NCBI GenBank assembly: GCA_965219035.1
Contig: CBDCMR010000004.1
Location: 1,178,001-1,242,000 of the forward strand
Source of the DNA: CBDCKN01 sp965219035
Lineage (GTDB): Bacteria; Gemmatimonadota; Gemmatimonadetes; Longimicrobiales; Gaopeijiaceae
DNA: 64,000 nt
Direction: 5' to 3'
Positions 16,070-24,947 of this stretch are shown here, piece after piece; position 1 is the first letter of the stretch; each line of letters begins with the position of its first letter. The notes under the pieces were generated by a model, which saw nothing but the letters and a program-made list of their open reading frames with translations, had not been told where the DNA came from and made no database searches. The position numbers were made by a program, and so were the translations under genes.

Positions 16070-17482
16070 ATGACGCTCCGCTCGGAGCTTCCCCGGAAGG
16101 TCGTGCACATCTCCATGGGGGGCTTCGCCCTCTTGCTGCGCTGGCTGACACCATGGCAGGCCCTCCTGATGGCGGTGGCCGCTCTCGTGCTGAACCTCTT
16201 CTTCCTTCACCGACTGACGGGGGGGAGGCTACTACGGCCCGAGGAGCGGGAAAGAGGATTCTCGGCGGGAATCGTGATCTACCCCGCCGTCCTGCTCGGG
16301 GTGTTCGTGGTCTTCCAGTCACGTCTGGAGCTGGCTGCGGGGATCTGGGCGCTCATGGCTGTGGGGGACAGCATGGCCACCGTGTCAGGCCTGGCTGTCG
16401 GCGGTCCACGGCTTCCGTGGAATGCGAAGAAAACATGGTCGGGGCTTGGAGCCTTCGCGCTGCTCGGGGCAGCCGCGTGCGCCTTCCTGATTCGTTGGAC
16501 GCAGCGTGCACGGGGCGCTACCGCCGTCTGGCCCGAGGTCGAAGTGACCTGGGTCGGCGGGGCGTTCTTCTCGGGCGGGCTCGTCGACGCCGGCGGCTTC
16601 ACGTTCCTGCTCCTCGGTTGCCTGGCGGCAGCGGCAGCGGCCGCTCTGGCCGAGTCGCTGGAGACCAGCGTAGACGACAACATCCTGGTCCCGGTTGTGG
16701 GGGGTGCGGTGCTCCTGGCGGCCACGCTGGTCGATCCGTCGCAACTAATCGAAGGGGCTCCCGTGCTGGCCCGCGGCGTGGCGTTGGGTCTCGCCGTCAC
16801 GGCGCCCTTCGCCGTGTTGGCGTACACCACGCGGTCGGTCGACCGCACAGGCGCGCTCGCAGGCACTCTTGTGGGAACCCTCCTGTACGCGTTCGCGGGG
16901 TGGCCGGGGTTCGCCCTGCTAATCCTGCTCGTGGTCCGAGGTGTGGGCGTTACCCGCTTGGGCCACTCACGGAAGGCTGCCCTCGGCATCGCCCAGGAGA
17001 GAGGGCGACGGAGAGGGGCGGGGAGCGTTTTCGCCAACACAGGTGCCGGCGTGGCCTTCGGCTTCTTGGCGGTGGCCACGCTCTTCCCGGAGCCCTTCAC
17101 ACTGGCTATGGTGGCGGCCATCGCCACGGCCATCTTCGACACCACTGCCTCGGAGGTCGGTAAGGCCTACGGGAGACGACACCACCTCATCACGACGCTT
17201 CATTCTGTTCGGGCCGGTACGGCCGGTGCCGTTTCGCTCGAAGGGACGGCGGCCGGTGCTGTGGCCGCGGTAGCCATGGCGATGCTCGCCTCCTCGGTCG
17301 GCCTGGTCACGATCGCGGGGGCGATGACGGTGGTCCTCAGTGCCTTCTTCGGGTCCACGGTAGAGTCCTTCATCGGTGCCGTCTTGGGAGGGCGAAGGGG
17401 ATCCGACAACGAGCTCCTCAACCTCACCAACACGGTAGTGGGTGCCGCTCTGGCCGTGGCCCTCTACGTCGCCTTCTTCTAG
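16070..17482 (+). CDS. Fusion of phytol/dolichol-kinase-like domain with DUF92 (VTE5-VTE6-like)
   Basis: 470 residues, about a dozen membrane segments. The N-terminal part opens ELPRKVVHISMGGFALLLRWL and contains GDSMATVSGLAVGG and the PWNAKKTWSG segment, the layout of the CTP-dependent polyprenol/phytol kinase family (VTE5, SEC59). The C-terminal part (about residue 240 onward: AYTTRSVDRTGALAGTLVGT, FANTGAGVAFGF, ATAIFDTTASEVGKAYGRRHHLITT, EGTAAGAVAA) is DUF92, the family of plant VTE6 phytyl-phosphate kinase. The protein may therefore perform both steps from an isoprenoid alcohol to its diphosphate, a salvage reaction. The ATG at 16070 is preferred; the frame stays open upstream into the permease gene. 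Confidence 0.78.
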   Translation: MTLRSELPRKVVHISMGGFALLLRWLTPWQALLMAVAALVLNLFFLHRLTGGRLLRPEERERGFSAGIVIYPAVLLGVFVVFQSRLELAAGIWALMAVGDSMATVSGLAVGGPRLPWNAKKTWSGLGAFALLGAAACAFLIRWTQRARGATAVWPEVEVTWVGGAFFSGGLVDAGGFTFLLLGCLAAAAAAALAESLETSVDDNILVPVVGGAVLLAATLVDPSQLIEGAPVLARGVALGLAVTAPFAVLAYTTRSVDRTGALAGTLVGTLLYAFAGWPGFALLILLVVRGVGVTRLGHSRKAALGIAQERGRRRGAGSVFANTGAGVAFGFLAVATLFPEPFTLAMVAAIATAIFDTTASEVGKAYGRRHHLITTLHSVRAGTAGAVSLEGTAAGAVAAVAMAMLASSVGLVTIAGAMTVVLSAFFGSTVESFIGAVLGGRRGSDNELLNLTNTVVGAALAVALYVAFF

Positions 17483-17490
17483 GATCCGTC

Positions 17491-17715
17491 ATGAGCTTCC
17501 CGAGCCATTACGTTCCCCGGTCCTCGGCGGGGTGGTCCAGCGTCATCGCGTTCCTGGCTCTCATGGCGCTGGCCCAGCCGCCCATCGTCTTCTGGGTAGA
17601 CGGGTACTTCGAAGGCACGTCGGTACTCGGCCTGCCCTTCCTCTACGTGTACCTCGGCGTCATCTATTTCGCGCTCATCGGCGTTCTGCTCTGGACGCTC
17701 CGGAAGAAGGTCTGA
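17491..17715 (+). CDS. Small DUF3311-like membrane protein
   Basis: 74 residues with two hydrophobic segments (VIAFLALMALAQPPIVFWV and LPFLYVYLGVIYFALIGVLLWTL), ending RKKV. This two-helix form immediately before a sodium:solute symporter is the usual context of DUF3311 proteins, thought to be accessory subunits. It starts 8 bp after the previous stop and ends 3 bp before the symporter start. Confidence 0.7.
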   Translation: MSFPSHYVPRSSAGWSSVIAFLALMALAQPPIVFWVDGYFEGTSVLGLPFLYVYLGVIYFALIGVLLWTLRKKV

Positions 17716-17718
17716 TCC

Positions 17719-19236
17719 GTGGAGAGCTGGGTCGTCGCAACGGGCCTCATCTTCACCTACATCCTCGTCACCATCGTCCTGGGATTCCTGGCGAACCGTG
17801 CCCTGTCCGTGGACCTGGAGGACTTTCTCCTCTACGGCCGACAAGCCGGGTTCGTGCTCCTCTACCTCACGGTGGTGGCCAGCATTCACTCCGCGTTCGC
17901 CTTCCTGGGCTCCGGCGGCTTCTTCTACACGCATGGGATCGGCTTCTGGGAGGCCGGGACGTGGACGGTCCTGATGGGGGCTATCACCTACACGCTGGGC
18001 GTCCGCATCTGGGTGTTGGGCAAGCGCTTCGGCTACATCACCCCCGCCGACATGCTGGCGGACTTCTATGAGAGCGAAGCCGTCCGTGTGGTCGTGGCGG
18101 TCGTCTCGGTCCTTTTCACGGTGTTGTACATCCAGGTCCAGGCTCAGGGCCTGGGATACATTATCTCCGTGGCGTCCGGCGACCGGATCTCCTTCGAGAT
18201 GGGGACCCTCATTCTCCTCGTCGTCGCAGGTGGATACCTCATGGCCGGAGGGCTGCGGGCCGTATACTGGACGGACGTGGTCCAGGGCGTGTGGATGTAC
18301 GTGGCCGTGTGGATCGGCGCTCTCGTGCTGGCCGAGAGGCTGTTCGGTGGTCCGCTGGCCCTTTGGCGCAGGGTGGCGGAGGAGCGTCCGGATCTTCTGA
18401 GGCTCCCTGGCCCGGAGGGCTTCTTCACCCCGGGCATGTGGGTGGGCATGACGGTCGTCCTGTCTTTCGGGATCGTCCTCCAGCCCCACATGTTTATCCG
18501 CTACTACACGGCGACCTCGGGGCGAGTCATCAAGTGGTTGGGCGCCACCACACCCCTCTTCCTCATGACCATGTACATACCGGCCGCCCTGGTGGGTCTG
18601 GGCGGGGCCATCATCCTGCCGGATCTGGCCATTCCGGACCGCATCTTCCCCGAGCTGCTGGTCCGCTACGCCCCAGCGTGGCTCACCGGGCTGATCCTGG
18701 CCGGGGCCACGGCGGCTGCCATGTCCACGCTGGACTCCATACTCCACGCGAACATGACGGTCCTGACCCGAGACGTCTACCAGCGCTACATCGCTCCGGA
18801 CCGTGACGCGGGCCATTACGTCTGGGTGGGGCGGGGGATTGTGCTGGGGCTCCTGGTGGTAGGCTACGTGCTTTCCGTGAGTACGTTCGGCTTCCTCGTG
18901 ACCCTGGTGACGCTGTCAGGGGCGGGAGCGCTCCAGCTCCTACCGGGGACGTTGGGGGTGTGCTACCCAACTCGTCGACCATTCAGCAGGGTGGGGGTGC
19001 TGGCAGGCATTGGAACCGGACTGGTCGCGCTCTACTGGACCCTGGTCATCGTGCCCCATCCACTCGGTATGCACGGCGCCATCTGGTCCTTGGCCGCGAA
19101 CTTGGCGGTGTGCATCGTCGTTTCGCGGCTCAGCGCGCCACCATCATCCGAGACGGTGAGTCGAATTCACGGCGCCCTGGAGGACTACGTGTACGGGACG
19201 GGAGAAGAAGGCCTGGAGGTGTCTCACAGCTCTTAA
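17719..19236 (+). CDS. Sodium:solute symporter (SSS family)
   Basis: 505 residues, about 13 membrane helices. Seen: an N-terminal helix followed by the DFLLYGRQAGFVLLYLTVVAS segment, FGYITPADMLADFYES, the Gly-rich GGYLMAGGLRAVYWTDVVQG and the family signature around ATAAAMSTLDSILHANMTVLTRDVY. These match the pantothenate/proline/acetate symporter family. GTG start, cotranscribed with the DUF3311-like gene. Substrate cannot be told. It converges with glnS, 16 bp apart. Confidence 0.88.
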   Translation: MESWVVATGLIFTYILVTIVLGFLANRALSVDLEDFLLYGRQAGFVLLYLTVVASIHSAFAFLGSGGFFYTHGIGFWEAGTWTVLMGAITYTLGVRIWVLGKRFGYITPADMLADFYESEAVRVVVAVVSVLFTVLYIQVQAQGLGYIISVASGDRISFEMGTLILLVVAGGYLMAGGLRAVYWTDVVQGVWMYVAVWIGALVLAERLFGGPLALWRRVAEERPDLLRLPGPEGFFTPGMWVGMTVVLSFGIVLQPHMFIRYYTATSGRVIKWLGATTPLFLMTMYIPAALVGLGGAIILPDLAIPDRIFPELLVRYAPAWLTGLILAGATAAAMSTLDSILHANMTVLTRDVYQRYIAPDRDAGHYVWVGRGIVLGLLVVGYVLSVSTFGFLVTLVTLSGAGALQLLPGTLGVCYPTRRPFSRVGVLAGIGTGLVALYWTLVIVPHPLGMHGAIWSLAANLAVCIVVSRLSAPPSSETVSRIHGALEDYVYGTGEEGLEVSHSS

Positions 19237-19252
19237 GGACCGCCTACGCCGC

Positions 19253-21619
19253 TCAGCTCCTGTCCAGTGTGTCGCGCAGCAAGCGCTGTGTGAGCGCCGG
19301 GTCGGCGGCGCCCTTCGTCTCGCTCATCACTTGCCCGACGAAGAACCCGAGGAGGCCGGTTTTGCCGTTCCGGTACGCCTCGACCTTGTCTGGATTCCGC
19401 TCCACCACGCCCGCAACCACCGGCTCCAACGCCGAGGCGTCGCTCACCTGGGCCAGACCCCTCTCTTCGATCACCGAGTTGGGATCACCGCCCTCGGTGG
19501 CGATGACGGCCAGGACCTCCTTTGCGGCTCGGCCGGAGACGGCGCCGCTCGAGACGAGCTCCACCAGCCGGCCCAACTCGGCCCCGCCGAAGGGCAGGTC
19601 GGCTACCGGGCGACCTGCCCGAACGCGCGGCACCTCGTTGACCACCCACTTGGCCAGAGCCACGGAGTCACCGGTGTGCTCGGACGCTGTCCGGAAGAGG
19701 GTCAGGAGCTCGGCGTCCTGCGTCACGACAGACGCCTCGGCCTCGGACAGGCCTGATTCCGCTACCAGCTTGTCGTAGACCACTCCGGCCTCGCGGTCCT
19801 CAGAGCGTGCGGCGCGGGGTGGGGGCGCCGGCGACGGCTCCGTCCGCTGGGGCTGCCCGGACTCGGCTCGGGATTCCGTACGTGTTTCAGCTTCCGTCCC
19901 CGGGCCCATCGCCGACGCTTCCCGGGCCTTCGCCCAGCTGTCACGGAGGGTTACGGTGCGGTTGAAGACCAGCCTCTCCGGCTTCGAGTCCACCGGATCG
20001 CCCACGAAGTAGCCCGTCCGCTCAAACTGGTACGCGCGTCCCGGAGGGTCCGCGGCCACACTGGGCTCGATCCGGCCTTCGGTGAGCACGACAAGTGAAT
20101 CGGGATTGAGGTTCACCGTGAAGTCCTCGCCCTCGTCCCCATCGTCGGGGTCGGGCTTCACGAAGAGGCGGTCGTAGAGCCGCACCTCCACGGGCAGCGA
20201 CTCGGTGGCCGAGACCCAATGGATCGTCCCCTTCACCTTGCGGCCGTCGGGCGTGGTACCGCCTCGGGTCTCGGGATCGTAGTTGCAGTGAACCTCCACG
20301 ACGTTCCCGGCGACGTCCTTCACGAAATCGACGCAACGCACTACGAAGCCGTAGCGCAGGCGCACTTCCTCGCCCGGAATCAATCGCTTGAATCCCCTCG
20401 GCGGATCTTCTTCGAAGTCGCTCTCCTCGATGTACAGCTCCCGCGCGAAGGGAATCGTGCGGGATCCTTCTTTGCCCACGTCCTTTGGGAAATACGGGGC
20501 GTCCAGCTCCTCGACCTCCCCCTCCGGGTAGTTCACGATGACGACCTTGAGGGGGCGCAGTACGCACATGACCCGAGGGGCTTCGTGGTTGAGCTCGCCT
20601 CGAATCGCGTACTCGAGCTTCCCGATGTCCACTCGGTTCTCGGTCTTCGCCACCCCGATCATGTCGCAGAAGGTGCGAAGAGCCTCGGGGGGCACCCCCC
20701 TCCGGCGCATTCCGGCGATGGTAGGCATCCGCGGATCGTCCCAGCCCGTCACGTGTCCATCATTGACCAGCCGGAGGAGCTTCCGCTTGCTCAGCACCGT
20801 GTACTCCAGGTTCAGCCGCGCGAACTCGTACTGCCTGGGCTGGGGACGGGGCACGTCCACGTTGTCCAGAATCCAGTCGTAGAGCTCCCGGTTGTTCTCG
20901 AACTCCAGGGTGCATACCGAGTGGGTGACGCCCTCGATCGAATCGGAGAGACAGTGCGTGAAGTCGTAGAGGGGATAGATGCACCAGTCGTCACCGGTGC
21001 GATAATGGTCCGCATGCCGGATTCGGTAGAGGACCGGATCACGCATGAGCATGTTGTTCGATGCCATGTCAATGCGGGCCCGGAGCACGTGCTCGCCGCT
21101 CCCGAACTCTCCGGCACGCATGCGCTCGAAGAGATCCAGGTTCTCCTCTACCGATCGATCTCTGAAGGGGCTCTCCCGTCCCGACTCGCTCACGGTGCCC
21201 CGATACTCCCGGATTTCTTCTTCGCTCGAGCTGTCCACATACGCCTGACCCGCCCGAATCAGCTCCCTCGCGTACTCGTAGAGGCGCTCGAAGTAATCCG
21301 ACGCGAAGTAGAGGTGCTGACCCCAGTCGAACCCCAACCAGTGGACATCGTCCTGGATGGAGCGAACGTACAGCTCGTCCTCGGTCTCGGGGTTCGTGTC
21401 GTCGAAGCGAAGATGCGTGATGCCCCCGTGCTCGGCGGCGGCGCCGAAGTTGAGGCAGATCGACTTGGCGTGTCCGATGTGCAGGAACCCGTTGGGCTCC
21501 GGAGGGAAGCGGGTAACCACCTTGCCTCCGTGCTTGCCCGACTCCACGTCTTCGGCGATGATGGCGCGCACGAAATCCCGGCCGGGGCTGGGAAGGGATC
21601 GGTCCTTGTCTTCGGTCAT
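19253..21619 (-). CDS. glnS: Glutaminyl-tRNA synthetase with C-terminal YqeY/GatB-like domain
   Basis: Class I synthetase charging tRNA-Gln. Seen: TRFPPEPNGFLHIGHAKSI with the HIGH signature near residue 40, the LRFDDTNPETE segment, GWDDPRMPTIAGMRRRGVPP, the KMSKS equivalent LSKRKL, and anticodon-binding beta-barrels (GTIHWVSA, FNRTVTLRDSWAK). A low-complexity Glu/Thr/Ser/Pro linker follows, then about 180 residues (VVYDKLVAESGLSEAEASVV to GLLGFFVGQVMSETKGAADP) resembling the YqeY/GatB tail domain that improves tRNA-Gln binding in Deinococcus GlnRS. The 788-residue length reflects this addition. ATG at 21619; the frame continues upstream without a good site. Confidence 0.95.
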   Translation of the reverse strand: MTEDKDRSLPSPGRDFVRAIIAEDVESGKHGGKVVTRFPPEPNGFLHIGHAKSICLNFGAAAEHGGITHLRFDDTNPETEDELYVRSIQDDVHWLGFDWGQHLYFASDYFERLYEYARELIRAGQAYVDSSSEEEIREYRGTVSESGRESPFRDRSVEENLDLFERMRAGEFGSGEHVLRARIDMASNNMLMRDPVLYRIRHADHYRTGDDWCIYPLYDFTHCLSDSIEGVTHSVCTLEFENNRELYDWILDNVDVPRPQPRQYEFARLNLEYTVLSKRKLLRLVNDGHVTGWDDPRMPTIAGMRRRGVPPEALRTFCDMIGVAKTENRVDIGKLEYAIRGELNHEAPRVMCVLRPLKVVIVNYPEGEVEELDAPYFPKDVGKEGSRTIPFARELYIEESDFEEDPPRGFKRLIPGEEVRLRYGFVVRCVDFVKDVAGNVVEVHCNYDPETRGGTTPDGRKVKGTIHWVSATESLPVEVRLYDRLFVKPDPDDGDEGEDFTVNLNPDSLVVLTEGRIEPSVAADPPGRAYQFERTGYFVGDPVDSKPERLVFNRTVTLRDSWAKAREASAMGPGTEAETRTESRAESGQPQRTEPSPAPPPRAARSEDREAGVVYDKLVAESGLSEAEASVVTQDAELLTLFRTASEHTGDSVALAKWVVNEVPRVRAGRPVADLPFGGAELGRLVELVSSGAVSGRAAKEVLAVIATEGGDPNSVIEERGLAQVSDASALEPVVAGVVERNPDKVEAYRNGKTGLLGFFVGQVMSETKGAADPALTQRLLRDTLDRS

Positions 21620-21790
21620 GGAGCATCGGACGGGCCCGTCGCGGCGCCCGGGCTCACGCGGAAGAAGCGTGGGTCGTTTCCAGGTTTGTGGATCCAGGAA
21701 GTCTAACCCCGGTATGACTGATGGGTTCACAGGGTGTTGGGTGGGGCGTCGGGAAAGGAATTGCCTTAGCGGTACCGGTCCGGAGGGTGC

Positions 21791-23419
21791 GTGAGAATCA
21801 CGGGGTCCAAGAGAGATGTAGCGCCCTTCGCGTTGGTGGCTGCCCTCGTCACTGGGGGCGCCACGGGAGCCGCGCATCTGGGAGCCGAACCCTCCCTGGA
21901 GCCCCAGGCAACCCCCAAGCTGGTGGTCCTGGTGGTCGTGGATGCGCTCCGTGGCGACCTGCTCCCAAGGTACTCGGAAGCGTTCAGCGGCGGACTACGG
22001 GAGCTTCTCGACGAGGGATTCCGGTTCACACGGGCGACTCATGACCATGCTGTGACCTCCACCGCGCCGGGTCACGCGACCCTGGCGACGGGCGTTCACC
22101 CGTCGCGTCACGGTGTCGTTGCGAACGAGTGGTACGAGATCGACAACGGCGCCCTGGATCCTATCTTCTCGGTGGGGGATTCCCTGGCGCCGATCCTCGG
22201 GTATACCGGCTACGGAGGGCGATCTTCGGCCAACCTGCGCCGTGGGGGGCTAGCCGACTGGATCGAGGCCGCCAACGATGATGCTCGCATCGTGTCGATC
22301 TCGCGGAAGGCCGTGTCGGCCATCAACCTGGCCGGCAAGACGAAAGCGGAAGTCTACTGGCTGCTCCAGGAGTTCGGAAAGTTCGCCACCTCGAAGTTCT
22401 ACGCGGACCGTTACCCGAGGTGGGTCGTGCGTTTCAACGAAAGGGGCCTCCCCGAGATCTACTCGGACACGATCTGGGAAAGCCGCATTCCCGAAGAGTT
22501 CCTCTATCTCTCACGACCCGACACCTCGGAATTCGAGGGTGCCGCCGGCCACAGCTTCTTTCCGCACATCGCTCGAGCGGAGGTGAGGAGGGCGGATGAA
22601 CAGGGTCTGAACAGCTGGCGGTACGGGACACCCCTGCCCGACAAGGCCGTCCTCCATATGGCCATGGAGGCCATCGATGAGCACCGCCTTGGCCAGCGCC
22701 GTGAGGTGGACTTTCTGGCCCTGTCGTTCTCGCAGGCCGACGCCATGGGTCACGGCTATGGCCCGCGCAGCCGGGAGCAGCTCGACAACCTGATTCGGCT
22801 TGACGGGATACTCGACGAGCTCATGAGCTTCCTGGACGAGAAGGTGGGGGAGGGCGGCTGGGTCATGGCCCTCTCCGGCGACCATGGCGTGTCCGACATT
22901 CCCGAGCTCCTAGACGAGCCGGCAACCCGCCTCGGCGTCGCGGACGTCCGCGAGGTCCTGCGGATCGCCCAGCAAGCGCTGGGTGCCCCAGGGAATTCCG
23001 GCGATGTCTCAGCACGGATCGCGAAAGCGCTCGAGCCGCTTCCGGAGATTCGCCAGGTGTTCACCCTCAGTGAGATCGAGGTGGATCAGCCGGCCGACTC
23101 GTTCGCCCGGTTCTTTGCCAACTCCCACGTGCGGGACCGCCCCGTGAACGAGCTCGCCCGATTTGGTGCCTACATCCAGTGGGAGCCGCACTCGTTGGTC
23201 TCTCCCGCCTGGCTGACACGCCGCGTCGGCTCCGGTCATCGCTCCCCGTACTACTTCGACCGATGGGTGCCGCTGATCTTCTATGGGGCCGGCGTCGAGG
23301 CCGGCTGGTCCGACAGGCCGGTTGCCACTGTGGATGTGGCGCCCACGCTGGCTGCCCTGGCGGGAATCCCGACGCCGGACGATCTCGACGGCAAGGTTCT
23401 GATCCCGAGGACACCCTGA
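21791..23419 (+). CDS. Alkaline phosphatase superfamily (type I phosphodiesterase/nucleotide pyrophosphatase), exported
   Basis: 542 residues with an N-terminal hydrophobic leader (FALVALVTGGATGAAHL). Metal site elements of the superfamily: VVVDALRGD (first Asp), TSTAPGHATLATGVHPSRHGVV with the probable nucleophile Thr, SFSQADAMGHGYGP (Asp and His), LSGDHGV (Asp-His) and a later GSGHRSPYYFDRWVPLIFYGAG. Likely hydrolyses phosphodiester or pyrophosphate bonds outside the cytoplasm, substrate unknown. GTG start with GGAGGG 4 bp upstream. Divergent from glnS with a 171-bp shared upstream region. Confidence 0.85.
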   Translation: MRITGSKRDVAPFALVAALVTGGATGAAHLGAEPSLEPQATPKLVVLVVVDALRGDLLPRYSEAFSGGLRELLDEGFRFTRATHDHAVTSTAPGHATLATGVHPSRHGVVANEWYEIDNGALDPIFSVGDSLAPILGYTGYGGRSSANLRRGGLADWIEAANDDARIVSISRKAVSAINLAGKTKAEVYWLLQEFGKFATSKFYADRYPRWVVRFNERGLPEIYSDTIWESRIPEEFLYLSRPDTSEFEGAAGHSFFPHIARAEVRRADEQGLNSWRYGTPLPDKAVLHMAMEAIDEHRLGQRREVDFLALSFSQADAMGHGYGPRSREQLDNLIRLDGILDELMSFLDEKVGEGGWVMALSGDHGVSDIPELLDEPATRLGVADVREVLRIAQQALGAPGNSGDVSARIAKALEPLPEIRQVFTLSEIEVDQPADSFARFFANSHVRDRPVNELARFGAYIQWEPHSLVSPAWLTRRVGSGHRSPYYFDRWVPLIFYGAGVEAGWSDRPVATVDVAPTLAALAGIPTPDDLDGKVLIPRTP

Positions 23420-23470
23420 TCCCGGGAGGGGCCTAACGGGGAAGGCCGACCCGCGGTTCCCGGATACGAG

Positions 23471-23502
23471 AAGGCCCCCCGGGGAGCTAACCGGGAGGCC
23501 TT
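23471..23502. terminator. Bidirectional terminator hairpin
   Basis: AAGGCCCCCCGG (23471-23482) pairs with CCGGGAGGCCTT (23491-23502) with one mismatch and an 8-nt loop. It lies between the convergent phosphodiesterase gene and the Arg-rich small gene, so it can serve both strands. Confidence 0.6.
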
Positions 23503-23527
23503 TCGAAAAGCGCTTCGAGAGGAGCCG

Positions 23528-23755
23528 TTAAGCGATTCGCCGTTCGCTGTCTCGGCGCGCGTCCGAACGGCGCACCGCGCCGTCGCGCCGGGCGGAGCCC
23601 ATACGGCGAACCGCCTCACGATGGTCGCCCTCAACAGGAATCTCGTCGATGCGACGGTTCCAGATGCGGCGCCCCTTGCCGATGCGTCTCTGTTCGCTGC
23701 TGCGCTGGTCGGGTCCTCGGCGTTCAGTTTTCCGACGCTCTTCCTGAACTTCCAT
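23528..23755 (-). CDS. Small arginine-rich protein with RRxxxRR repeats
   Basis: 75 residues, about one third Arg: MEVQEERRKTERRGPDQRS, then RRIGKGRRIWNRR, and a C-terminal series RRMGSARRDGAVRRSDARRD. Spacing of RR pairs every 5-7 residues recalls the small RR-repeat proteins of unknown function in many bacteria. No enzymatic motif. ATG at 23755 with AGGAACGAG upstream. Likely binds nucleic acid or acidic surfaces, which is inference only. Single-gene unit ending at the shared terminator. Confidence 0.55.
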   Translation of the reverse strand: MEVQEERRKTERRGPDQRSSEQRRIGKGRRIWNRRIDEIPVEGDHREAVRRMGSARRDGAVRRSDARRDSERRIA

Positions 23756-23873
23756 CAATCTCGTTCCTGTCTTGGGGGGACGACGAGCCCATGGCCTTCG
23801 CCAGGCCACGAAACCGTTCCTGTATTAAAGATGGGAAGGGTCTGTGCGTTCTGTCCAGCAAATTTTGAACATG

Positions 23874-24947
23874 TCATCGGGCGGGGTAATATCCGTGGGG
23901 GTCACCCTCGTCGCAAGCGGTTCTCTCAGTGCTCGGAGTCTGACTCCCCCGGTCGCTCGGCGTCCTCAGCTCCGCGCGCCGACGCTCGTCGGCCTCCTCC
24001 AACGCCTGCTGGATGCGAGGACACGCCTCCCTAACCGCGTCCATGTGATCCCGTCGCAGCTCGTAAAGAGCACACGGGGTCACGGCGCGGCACGTTGCGG
24101 TTCGGGGAGTGCTGTGCAGAAGGGCCATCTCCCCAAAGAAGTCGCCCGCCATCAGCGTCGCCATGTCCCTGGTGTCGCCACCGTCCTGCCGGGATACCCG
24201 GATGACACCCCGAGCCACCAGATAGAGAGACGAACCCGACGCCCCCTGCTTGACGATGACTTCGCCTGCCGGGGCGGTCCTGCGCCTCAGCTTCGACGCC
24301 ACGATGGCGAACTCTTCTTCCGGCGTGTCCCTGAAGAAGGGGACCTTCTTCAGGAGCTCTTCCGGATCCACGGCCAGCTTCCCGGCCTTGCTCGCCCGGA
24401 GCTCGCGCAGCTCTTCGGCCATCTCCTCCAGCATAACCTCGGCCACGCCCTCGGGGATGATCCCGGCGTGAGCCTTGGCCCCGATGGCCTCTCGCTCGGC
24501 GTGAAGCACCATGCGCTCCGCCAGGCGCTCCTGGGTGGAGTGCACAAACTCCGGAAACTGCTCGGCGTTCTGATCGAGTCGACTACGGGCGTTTTCTCGC
24601 CAGTACTCGTACGAGGCCCGAATGTCATCCACGATCTCGGGCCGGGCCGACTCGGCCTCACCGAGGGCCTCCAGTTCTTCCAGCACCTGGAGGCTGCCGC
24701 GCGACCGGGCCCATGCGATCTCGTAGTCGCGGGCGGTGCGCTCCGCCCTCATGCTCTCTGCCCAGGCCCCCAGGCCCGGGATGTGGTCCATGAAGCGGTA
24801 GACCACGTTCTCGATCGTCTCACCCGTGGGTGGGTGGAGCGTGTACTCGGGAAGGCGTCCCTCGTGGCGGATCCCCTCGGTCTGCAGCTCGATAGAGTGA
24901 GCGAGGTTGCGGTAGGTCCGCTCCGTGAGATGCCCGCGAGAGAACAT
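23874..24947 (-). pseudogene. Na+/H+ antiporter C-terminal region with cyclic-nucleotide-binding domain (frameshifted from 24820-26466)
   Basis: 357 codons. The first 200 are a soluble helical region (HLTERTYRNLAHSIELQTEG onward). Then comes a cNMP-binding fold: VPFFRDTPEEEFAIVASKLRRR, GEVIVKQGASGSSLYLVARGVIRV and GDFFGEMALLHSTPRTATCRA, with the phosphate-binding GEMALL..TPRTAT element intact. This is the expected continuation of the antiporter in the adjacent frame, as in NhaP/SOS1-type proteins. A loss or gain of one base near 24950-24965 separates them. A restart at the ATG at 24947 could still make the soluble half. Confidence 0.75.
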
